Origin: CAYTET01 sp964436975
GTDB taxonomy: Bacteria; Bacillota_I; Bacilli_A; Erysipelotrichales; Erysipelotrichaceae
Assembly: GCA_964436975.1 (NCBI GenBank)
Contig: CAYTET010000055.1
Location: forward strand, 1 to 13,048
Length of the DNA stretch: 13,048 nt
Reading direction: 5' to 3'
A program made the position numbers and the translations under genes. Shown here piece by piece: positions 7,612 through 13,048 of the stretch (position 1 is its first letter; each line of letters begins with the position of its first letter). The notes under the pieces are model-generated. The model searched no databases and was not told the origin of the DNA. It worked only from the letters and a program-made list of their open reading frames with translations.

Positions 7612-8789
7612 AAAAGTACAAAAGAGTGTTTTTGATTGTCATGGATTCTTTAGGCATCGGGGCCGAGCCGGATGCGGCTAAATATGGTGATGCCGGTTCG
7701 GATACCTTTGGCCACATCAGCCAGCATTACCAGCTGCATATACCCAATATGCAGAAAATAGGCATCGCCAATCTTCATTCCCTGACCGGCGTTGCCCCGG
7801 TTGAAAAGCCGGCCGGCTATTATACCCATCTGGAAGAAGCCAGTGTCGGCAAAGATACACTGACCGGCCATTGGGAGATCATGGGCCTGAAAGTTGATAC
7901 GCCGTTTAAGACCTTTACAGATACCGGCTTTCCCCAAGAACTGATGGATGAACTGACAGAGCAGACCGGCCATGGCTATCTGGGCAACTGTGCCGCCAGC
8001 GGCACTGAGATTCTCAAGCAGCTGGGTGAAGAGCATATTAAAACCGGCAAAATGATCGTCTATACCAGTGCTGATTCGGTTCTGCAGATTGCGGCCCATG
8101 AGAAGTATTTCGGCCTTGAAGAGCTGTACCGCTGCTGCCAGATTGCCCGTAAAATCACCATGAAGCCGGAATATAAAGTCGGCCGTATAATTGCCCGGCC
8201 TTTCATTGGTGAAGATGCCAATTCGTTTACCCGGACCTCCAACCGGCATGATTATGCCGTTGATCCTTTTGCCCCGACTGTTTTGGATGCTTTAAAAGGG
8301 CAGGGGTACACCGTTATTTCTGTCGGCAAGATCAATGATATCTTTAATGGCAACGGTATAACGGAAGCCTATCATTCGGTTTCCAATGCCGATGGCATGG
8401 ACATTACAATCCAGCAGGCCGCCAAAGACTTTACCGGGCTGTGTTTTGTCAATCTGGTAGATTTTGATGCCAAATGGGGCCATCGGCGCAATCCGGTCGG
8501 CTATGGCCAGGAAATCGACATTTTTGATGAAAAATTGGGTAAGCTGATGGAATGTATCAATGATGATGATCTGATAATGCTGACGGCTGACCATGGCAAT
8601 GATCCGACCTGGACCGGCACAGATCATACCAGAGAGATGGTTCCGCTGCTGATTTGGTCCAAGGATATTGAAAAGGGCGGTCCGCTGCCGATTTCAAAGA
8701 CTTTTGCCTCAATCGGCATGACGGTAGCTGATAATTTTGATGTAAAGAAGCCGGAATACGGCCAGTCATATCTTGATTTATTGAAATAA
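7608..8789 (+). CDS. deoB: phosphopentomutase
   Basis: An alkaline-phosphatase-superfamily enzyme of 393 residues (the usual length) that interconverts ribose- or deoxyribose-1-phosphate and the 5-phosphate in nucleoside salvage. Metal and active-site motifs are present: D13 in VMDSLGIGAEPDA, phospho-acceptor T84 in SVGKDTLTGHWE, D287 and H292 in VDFDAKWGH, D328-H329 in ADHGND, and H340 in TDHTREMVPLL. These match the dimanganese ligands known from Bacillus cereus phosphopentomutase. The cap domain fills about residues 100-220. The ATG overlaps the xerD stop by 4 nt, with AAGGAG about 11 nt upstream. The usual Bacillus neighbour, a purine nucleoside phosphorylase gene, does not follow; a membrane protein does. 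Confidence 0.95.
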   Translation: MKKYKRVFLIVMDSLGIGAEPDAAKYGDAGSDTFGHISQHYQLHIPNMQKIGIANLHSLTGVAPVEKPAGYYTHLEEASVGKDTLTGHWEIMGLKVDTPFKTFTDTGFPQELMDELTEQTGHGYLGNCAASGTEILKQLGEEHIKTGKMIVYTSADSVLQIAAHEKYFGLEELYRCCQIARKITMKPEYKVGRIIARPFIGEDANSFTRTSNRHDYAVDPFAPTVLDALKGQGYTVISVGKINDIFNGNGITEAYHSVSNADGMDITIQQAAKDFTGLCFVNLVDFDAKWGHRRNPVGYGQEIDIFDEKLGKLMECINDDDLIMLTADHGNDPTWTGTDHTREMVPLLIWSKDIEKGGPLPISKTFASIGMTVADNFDVKKPEYGQSYLDLLK

Positions 8790-8812
8790 CCATATCAAAA
8801 AAGGAGATCTCA

Positions 8813-9583
8813 ATGTTTGAATGGCTTAAGAATACTGCCTGGCCAATGGTGCCATGGAAGGCTTACGGTCCTGAGCATTTGAGTTTTATGATCATTGGTT
8901 ATCTGCTGTCCTTTTTTGGCGCTTTCAAGCTCCGCAATATGTCTAAGAAGGCTTTAGACCGGTTTTTGTTTGGGGCCGGTATCTTTCTGGCGCTGTCAGA
9001 ATTATACAAGCAGCTCTTTTATACGGTAGTCATCGGCAATTACTCATACCAGTGGTGGATCTTTCCGTTCCAGCTATGCAGCGTGCCCATCTATCTGTGC
9101 CTGCTAATTCCGTTTGTTAAAAACGATAAGGTTAAAACAGCCATGTACGGCTTTCTGGTCTCTTATAACCTGATGGGCGGTTTTGTTGCCTTTATAGAGC
9201 CATCCGGGCTGATTCATGAATACTGGACTCTGACAATCCATGCCTTTATCTGGCATATGTCACTGGTCTTTATCGGTCTTACTATCGCTTTTAATAAAAA
9301 TTCCGGCGTAAATAAGGTTTCTTTTAAAACCTGCTTTATGGTATTTGTCTGTCTTTGTCTGATTGCCTTTATCATCAATGTCAGTTTATGGAACGTCTCA
9401 AAAGGGGATGTCAACATGTTTTATGTCGGGCCGGCCAACTCTCCGATAATCGTATTTAAAGATATCGCTGCTAAATACGGCTGGTATATCAATACACCGA
9501 TTTATATGGCGGCATTGAGTTTGGCAGCATACATATTCCTGTTAATGAGCAAGAAATGTAACCAATTCAGTCTGAAGCACTGA
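8813..9583 (+). CDS. YwaF/TMEM164-family integral membrane protein (TIGR02206-like)
   Basis: A 256-residue polytopic protein with about seven predicted membrane segments (near 22-40, 50-70, 82-101, 108-128, 138-160, 171-192 and 228-246). It resembles the bacterial YwaF (TIGR02206) group related to eukaryotic TMEM164. Shared features I recognise are WWIFPFQLCSVPIYL with a Cys inside TM3, the His pair in TIHAFIWHMS, and the loop MFYVGPANSP before the last helix. Human TMEM164 has been reported to be a lipid acyltransferase, but whether bacterial members share that activity is unknown to me. A strong AAGGAG (8801-8806) sits 6 nt before the ATG, 24 nt after deoB, and no terminator separates them, so cotranscription with deoB is likely. 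Membrane location is sure; function is not. Confidence 0.75.
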   Translation: MFEWLKNTAWPMVPWKAYGPEHLSFMIIGYLLSFFGAFKLRNMSKKALDRFLFGAGIFLALSELYKQLFYTVVIGNYSYQWWIFPFQLCSVPIYLCLLIPFVKNDKVKTAMYGFLVSYNLMGGFVAFIEPSGLIHEYWTLTIHAFIWHMSLVFIGLTIAFNKNSGVNKVSFKTCFMVFVCLCLIAFIINVSLWNVSKGDVNMFYVGPANSPIIVFKDIAAKYGWYINTPIYMAALSLAAYIFLLMSKKCNQFSLKH

Positions 9584-9605
9584 AAGCCGGTTAATCCGAG
9601 AGAAA

Positions 9606-9630
9606 GTAGCAAAAAGCCAATTATTGCTAC
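9606..9630. repeat. 7-bp inverted repeat after the operon
   Basis: GTAGCAA (9606-9612) and TTGCTAC (9624-9630) are perfect inverted arms around an 11-nt loop, 22 nt after the membrane-protein stop. No T-run follows on the + strand, so it is not a convincing intrinsic terminator. It may still stabilise the transcript end or be a protein site. Confidence 0.4.
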
Positions 9631-9647
9631 GTTATATGCGGTTGACA

Positions 9648-9687
9648 ATAATGTGGTATCGGCATCATGTACATAATATACATTATG
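9648..9687. repeat. overlapping inverted repeats (possible operator)
   Basis: CATAAT (9672-9677) and ATTATG (9682-9687) form a palindrome with a 4-nt centre. The outer pair ATAATGT (9648-9654) and ACATTAT (9680-9686) is also perfect. A consensus TTGACA at 9642-9647 abuts the outer arm. The arrangement resembles an operator cluster, but no gene start lies downstream within 200 nt. Confidence 0.35.
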
Positions 9688-9734
9688 CGAAGTGATTGAT
9701 GCTATTATTTCATGGCCATAAATGATGTTTGTCG

Positions 9735-9864
9735 TTTTGCACGAAAGTTATAACATCTTTTGCAACAAAGTTATAACATCGCTAAAATCTTGGCGGTTTT
9801 GCCCTTTTTTGGGTCTGATCCAGGGTTTGGCGGTGTTATTTTGTGCACCGAAAGTTATAATATC
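9735..9864 (+). repeat. three direct copies of a GTTATAAC-centred repeat
   Basis: Units 1 (9735-9757) and 2 (9758-9780) are exact-length tandem 23-mers that differ at two bases. Both begin TTTTGCA and end AAAGTTATAACATC. Unit 3 (about 9839-9864) ends CCGAAAGTTATAATATC in the same orientation. Each core contains the 8-bp palindrome GTTATAAC (unit 3 GTTATAAT), at 9747, 9770 and 9854. Multiple same-orientation repeats near a TGT-start sequence are typical of transposase-binding ends, such as those of IS21-like elements, but no transposase gene is present. Plasmid-type iterons or a regulator array are alternatives. The repeats are certain; the origin is inferred. Confidence 0.7.
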
Positions 9865-9974
9865 TCGTCAATATTTGCGACATTGTTAGAAAATCCCGTC
9901 AGTTATAGTGCTAAAAAGAGCAAAAAAATATTTAGGAATAATGGTTTCTCATTACTATATAGTTTTATTAGTAC

Positions 9975-10007
9975 CAAAAAGAGCTCCCACTGCCCTTCCT
10001 GGAAGCT
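9975..10007 (-). terminator. intrinsic terminator for the minus-strand remnant
   Basis: Read on the minus strand, AGCTTCC (10007-10001) pairs with GGGAGCT (9988-9982), seven pairs with one G-U, around a 12-nt loop. A run of five T follows (9979-9975). On the + strand the arms have one mismatch and are followed by TATTTTT (10008-10014), so it may act in both directions. It lies 25 nt beyond the TGA at 10032-10034. Confidence 0.6.
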
Positions 10008-10031
10008 TATTTTTCTAAGGGTGATATATCA

Positions 10032-10154
10032 TCAATTAAAGCATTTGTAACCGGCTGATCCGTTATTATCCACTACAACAATGTACTCAGCAGAGGCTGC
10101 TTTAAGGACTGGGGGATTCTTTGGCGTTATTGTTAGAGGATTATCAAGGTACTT
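10032..10154 (-). pseudogene. 3' part of a minus-strand gene beyond an amber codon
   Basis: After the TAG at 10155-10157 the same minus-strand frame stays open for 40 codons to a TGA at 10032-10034. It includes KYLDNPLTITPKNPPVLKA and SAEYIVVVDNNGSAGYKCFN. A terminator hairpin begins 25 nt after this TGA, against about 150 nt after the TAG. This suggests that the TGA is the ancestral stop and the TAG an acquired nonsense mutation. Forty open codons alone could arise by chance; the terminator position is the stronger argument. I do not recognise the sequence. Confidence 0.45.
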
Positions 10155-10577
10155 CTAAATTATCTCATCACAGAGAGCATCTATGGCATCTTTAGCTATT
10201 TCATACTTTAGCCAGAAGCAGATGTATTTATCGTTATCGAAATTAAGTGATACTTCATCCATCAGGATTTCTGCCAAGAATACACTGCTGCGCTTGATGC
10301 CATCTTCAACCGGTAGAATATAACTGCGGTCGACTATGCTGCGGTAATCGGATGTAAGGTAATACAGGAGCAATATTAAATATAGTCTGGCTCCCCTTTT
10401 TGTTTGTAAATCAAGCTTAGACTCTGTTATCACATCAGCTTCTATTGGATTCATTCCTTCATCAAGAAACCTGATAAACAAAATCATTTCATTGACTTCA
10501 TCCATTGTGTAATCAATTAAATGTTCTGCAAACAGATCATACAGAACGATACGATAGTTTGATAACAGCAGAAACAT
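10155..10577 (-). CDS. uncharacterised protein, probably a fragment of a decayed gene
   Basis: A 140-codon minus-strand frame from ATG 10577 to TAG 10155. The product is Leu/Ile/Tyr/Asp rich, probably helical and soluble, with segments such as YTMDEVNEMILFIRFLDEG and RLYLILLLYYLTSDYRS. No signal peptide is evident and I recognise no catalytic motif. The pattern of amphipathic helices is loosely like regulator domains such as Mga or PRD types, but this is a guess. There is no Shine-Dalgarno before the ATG. The frame continues upstream to a stop at 10716-10718 with protein-like content (for example SDFKGLSSFKQYLRKDYYY) but no ATG, GTG or TTG, so the true 5' end appears lost or frameshifted. It also continues past the TAG. 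It is transcribed opposite to all neighbours and probably represents an old accessory gene. Confidence 0.5.
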   Translation of the reverse strand: MFLLLSNYRIVLYDLFAEHLIDYTMDEVNEMILFIRFLDEGMNPIEADVITESKLDLQTKRGARLYLILLLYYLTSDYRSIVDRSYILPVEDGIKRSSVFLAEILMDEVSLNFDNDKYICFWLKYEIAKDAIDALCDEII

Positions 10578-10930
10578 GCTTATCTGCTCATCAGTGACAT
10601 TATAGTAATAATCCTTGCGCAGATACTGTTTGAAGCTGCTAAGGCCTTTAAAATCGCTTTGGATAGCTCCCTGGCAAAAATTGATGTAGCGACAACATAA
10701 AAATTGTGCTTCACATCAACTGAATTAATCATTATTGTTTATTTTCAACGTCGTTTCAGAAAAGATTTGCATTGTCAATTTTTCATTGTTATCATTTTAT
10801 TAGAAGATACAATAAACTTTTCTGTGCAGGCAAACAATATGCCGGTACACTTCCCTTCTTTGCTGATTGAACTAAAAGGATGCCCTGCTTTGCTTATTTT
10901 GTTCATAGGACAACTTTTTCTCATATTTTC

Positions 10931-10954
10931 AGGCTGATATGTTACTGACAGCCT
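10931..10954 (+). repeat. hairpin AGGCTG/CAGCCT followed by TTTT
   Basis: AGGCTG (10931-10936) pairs with CAGCCT (10949-10954) across a 12-nt loop and is followed by TTTAAA. It could be a weak + strand terminator insulating the next gene, or a leader hairpin if transcription begins upstream. The stem is only six pairs, so confidence is low. Confidence 0.35.
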
Positions 10955-10972
10955 TTTAAATAGATAGATATA

Positions 10973-10979
10973 AGGGGGA
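10973..10979 (+). promoter_or_regulatory. ribosome binding site of the secreted protein gene
   Basis: AGGGGGA is a strong Shine-Dalgarno match, 7 nt before the ATG at 10987. It decides the start together with the signal peptide that follows. Confidence 0.7.
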
Positions 10980-10986
10980 AATTCAC

Positions 10987-13048
10987 ATGCTTAAAAGATC
11001 AGTGATTTCGTTAATCTGCTTAGCTATAATGTTCGGGATTGTTTCAATAAATTCTTTTCAGCCTATTAAGGCTGAGGAAGTAACAGAAGGCGCGGCCGTA
11101 ATTTTTGAACAGGACAAAACGGCTCCGGCTGACTATTATACTACCGGCGATCCTTATGGTATCTCCGATAATAATGGAGCCGTTGTATTACAATCATTTG
11201 ATGAATTGATGATTGGATCAACTTATAATGACACACTGAAGTACAGCAGCTATGATACCTATAAAGGGAACGGTGCTGAATCCATTGGACCAAGCACGGG
11301 AACAAACGGCAGCTTTACTTCATTTAATAGCTCCGCAGAAACCAGTATCGGTATTTATTTTATCCAGACGGCGGCTTTTGATTCTGATGGCAATGAAACG
11401 CGCGAATCGGTTGCTTATGTCGGCTGGCGGGCTTCCGATAAGAAGATAGTGGCCTGGTATGTTGATTCACGCAATAACAGTGTTTCCGGCTATACGGAAA
11501 TCGGAACAGCTTCCTGGATGAGTGATCTTCCAGGCTATGGCCAGGATAATTACATGGCTCCTAATTTCATTTCCATTACCGCCGGCGACTACAATGGCAG
11601 CGGTACAGAAACAGTATATATTTATGCCCCACTTGATATTAACGACAACAGTGATTTGCAGCTTGTTGAATACAAGAGAAGCAATAATGCCCTGACAGCT
11701 ACGACTTCAGCTAAAAAAACTGCTTATCTAAATCCCTATTACTACGCCCATAGTATAAAAAAGAGTTCACACTATTATGATAAATTATCCGTTGATTTAA
11801 CCTCAGGTGATTTTAATGGCGACGGATTTGATGATATAGCTGTTCTTTCCTATGTAAATGATATTTATCACACCTATAAAAATGATGGCAGTAATATCGG
11901 TCTGTATGCACCCTACCTTGCCATCGGTCTGGGCCGTTCGGCCGGATTGCTGGACAGTAGTCCGAGCAGTTCATATGTCATCGACAATGAAATAAGTGTG
12001 AAAGATGGAACACGGATGAGTTCAATGCCGGTTGCCTCAAGTGTATCAGCCGGTGACATTGACAATGACGGTGTCGATGAAATCATTGTGGCTGGTTATT
12101 ATGGTGAATTGAAAACCACAATATCTACTAACAGCAGTAAAACTACACTCGGTGACCGGGATGCAGATAAACTTGTGGCAGTAACTTTTGATGTATCTTC
12201 ATCTGTTCTGTCACTGAAAAAATTCCAGACGCTGACTTCAAATAACTGGCTTGGAACAGAGGCAGGATCTACCACCGGTGTTTGGCTGACGAGCGATTGG
12301 GTCTGGCAGCCGATGGGAATTTCCTGTGCCCACATCGATGGACCGTTTAATGCCGAAGCGGTATTTATCGGCGGAACAGTCTATTGCTGGGATGCCAGCA
12401 GCGGCCTGAAAGCAGACTATACCCCTACTTATTTCACCGCCCAGGATGCGGCGACCGGCTCTAACAGCACCATTGTTGTCAGTGTCACCTACATCAGTTC
12501 AGTTGTATCCGGCAATTTCGATAATAACTATCACGGTTATGAGCAATTCATGTATGTGGTCGGCTTAAAAGGAACCTCAGTCAATACCACTTATTTCCAT
12601 CTCGGGGTGATTGGCAAGAAAGACAAAACCAATGATAATGGCACTGTTTCAAGAGAATATTATGGCTCAAATCCGGAAAAATCGCCTTATGTTTTAGGCG
12701 GTTCTAAATACGGACAGGTCACCCTGGCAGCTGTCGACAACGATAATGATATTATGCGTATTAAATATAAAGACAAGACGTTTGCCTGGTCAAATCCTGA
12801 AGTTGTCACTATTCTGCAGGCCGCTCCCTATTTTTCAGATCTGGGCAGTTATGATGATTTCAACAACAATGCTACAACATACTCCATTACGACTTCTTAT
12901 GAAAACGAATACGGCTCGACAACCAGCCAGTCATTTGGTGTCGGAGCGATGTTGGAAGTCGATCTGGAGGCGTTTGAATTAGAAATAAAAGCCTGTTATT
13001 ACGTCAATAAAGTGGACAACTTAAACAGAGGCGATTCTACTGAAATAG
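10987..13048 (+). CDS. secreted FG-GAP/VCBS-repeat protein (open at window end)
   Basis: 687 codons are visible with no stop; the TAG in the last three bases is out of frame, so the 3' end lies outside. The N-terminus is a signal peptide: MLKR, a hydrophobic core to about residue 18, then likely cleavage after A29 (PIKA before EE). C11 does not form a lipobox. Asp/Asn calcium-loop motifs recur: FDSDGNE (131-137), GDYNGSGTE (200-208), SGDFNGDGFDDIA (273-285), AGDIDNDGVDEI (355-366), a degenerate HIDGPFNAEA (449-458), GNFDNN (509-514) and VDNDND (583-588). Seven positions 60-95 residues apart fit a seven-bladed beta-propeller. After it come NPEVVTILQAAPYFSDL (603-619) and a Ser/Thr/Tyr-rich strand-like region. 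The protein is probably extracellular, with ligand or adhesion binding likely but unproven. It is monocistronic in view, with its own strong Shine-Dalgarno. Confidence 0.85.
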   Translation, partial: MLKRSVISLICLAIMFGIVSINSFQPIKAEEVTEGAAVIFEQDKTAPADYYTTGDPYGISDNNGAVVLQSFDELMIGSTYNDTLKYSSYDTYKGNGAESIGPSTGTNGSFTSFNSSAETSIGIYFIQTAAFDSDGNETRESVAYVGWRASDKKIVAWYVDSRNNSVSGYTEIGTASWMSDLPGYGQDNYMAPNFISITAGDYNGSGTETVYIYAPLDINDNSDLQLVEYKRSNNALTATTSAKKTAYLNPYYYAHSIKKSSHYYDKLSVDLTSGDFNGDGFDDIAVLSYVNDIYHTYKNDGSNIGLYAPYLAIGLGRSAGLLDSSPSSSYVIDNEISVKDGTRMSSMPVASSVSAGDIDNDGVDEIIVAGYYGELKTTISTNSSKTTLGDRDADKLVAVTFDVSSSVLSLKKFQTLTSNNWLGTEAGSTTGVWLTSDWVWQPMGISCAHIDGPFNAEAVFIGGTVYCWDASSGLKADYTPTYFTAQDAATGSNSTIVVSVTYISSVVSGNFDNNYHGYEQFMYVVGLKGTSVNTTYFHLGVIGKKDKTNDNGTVSREYYGSNPEKSPYVLGGSKYGQVTLAAVDNDNDIMRIKYKDKTFAWSNPEVVTILQAAPYFSDLGSYDDFNNNATTYSITTSYENEYGSTTSQSFGVGAMLEVDLEAFELEIKACYYVNKVDNLNRGDSTEI

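Larger units (their letters stand above)
9584..10031. other. gene-poor AT-rich segment with repeats
   Basis: About 450 bases without a credible gene. It contains an inverted repeat (9606-9630), a TTGACA box (9642-9647) lacking a well-spaced -10, a nested palindrome cluster (9648-9687), three direct copies of a GTTATAAC-centred repeat (9735-9864) and a hairpin/T-tract terminator (9975-10007). A 96-codon + frame from a TTG at 9760 crosses repeats 2 and 3 but has no Shine-Dalgarno or recognisable product, so I do not call it. The stretch from 9870 to 9970 shows nothing further. Confidence 0.6.
10716..10986. other. AT-rich intergenic region upstream of the secreted protein gene
   Basis: About 270 bases with no convincing gene. 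A + strand frame from TTG 10704 encodes 77 hydrophobic residues, without Shine-Dalgarno or family resemblance. The region should contain the promoter of the downstream gene. CTGACA (10945-10950) is -35-like, but the best -10 (TATAAG, 10969-10974) overlaps the ribosome binding site, so I do not assign a promoter. A hairpin lies at 10931-10954. Confidence 0.5.

Noticed and set aside
9642..9677. A full sigma-A promoter using TTGACA
   Set aside because: The only good -10-like hexamer (CATAAT at 9672) is 24 nt away, too far from the -35 box. The hexamers at 15-19 nt spacing match poorly.
9760..10050. 96-codon + strand frame from TTG with SYNI repeats
   Set aside because: The frame crosses the DNA repeats and the terminator hairpin, starts at TTG without a Shine-Dalgarno, and looks like no protein I know. 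The SYNI repetition is explained by the DNA repeat units 2 and 3 being 84 nt apart.
10704..10937. 77-codon hydrophobic + strand frame
   Set aside because: It has a TTG start with no ribosome binding site, partly overlaps the minus-strand remnant, and has AT-rich noncoding-like composition.
1..13048. CRISPR array, tRNA or rRNA genes
   Set aside because: I saw no regularly spaced repeats with unique spacers and no tRNA-like cloverleaf or rRNA sequence on either strand. The three GTTATAAC units are not array-like.

Overview
The window looks like chromosomal DNA from a low-to-mid GC Bacillota. An Erysipelotrichia-type relative is my best guess, from synteny and protein style; there is no rRNA or other decisive marker. 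Genes use the standard bacterial code (TGA is a stop, TGG encodes Trp), start at ATG or GTG, and many have purine-rich Shine-Dalgarno sites.

Positions 1-8789 hold a compact block of core genes on the + strand, in the order seen around nusB-dxs-recN and xerD-drm in Bacillus: asp23/yqhY-like, nusB, xseA, xseB, ispA, dxs, recN, xerD, deoB. Gaps are at most about 21 nt. Three junctions are ATGA stop/start overlaps (nusB-xseA, recN-xerD, xerD-deoB), and xseB-ispA overlap by 17 nt, so the block is probably one translationally coupled operon. An extended -10 promoter lies just before the first gene. Functions are antitermination (NusB), exonuclease VII (XseAB), isoprenoid precursor synthesis (Dxs, IspA), double-strand-break repair (RecN), dimer resolution (XerD) and pentose phosphate mutase (DeoB). 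Compared with Bacillus, folD, tlyA and argR/ahrC are absent from their usual slots. A 7-TM YwaF/TMEM164-family protein follows deoB with its own strong ribosome binding site (8813-9583).

Positions 9584-10986 are AT-richer and look like an accessory or decaying junction. They hold several inverted repeats, three same-orientation copies of a repeat built around the palindrome GTTATAAC (possibly the end of a lost insertion element), a minus-strand terminator, and a minus-strand gene remnant. The remnant reads on past an in-frame amber codon to a TGA 25 nt before the terminator, and it has no credible start.

From 10987 to the right edge runs a secreted protein, open at the window end, with a signal peptide and repeated Asp/Asn calcium-loop motifs of the FG-GAP/VCBS type. 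I count seven motif positions, which suggests a seven-bladed beta-propeller followed by an unassigned C-terminal region. This protein and the repeat/remnant segment before it are the least ordinary parts of the window.
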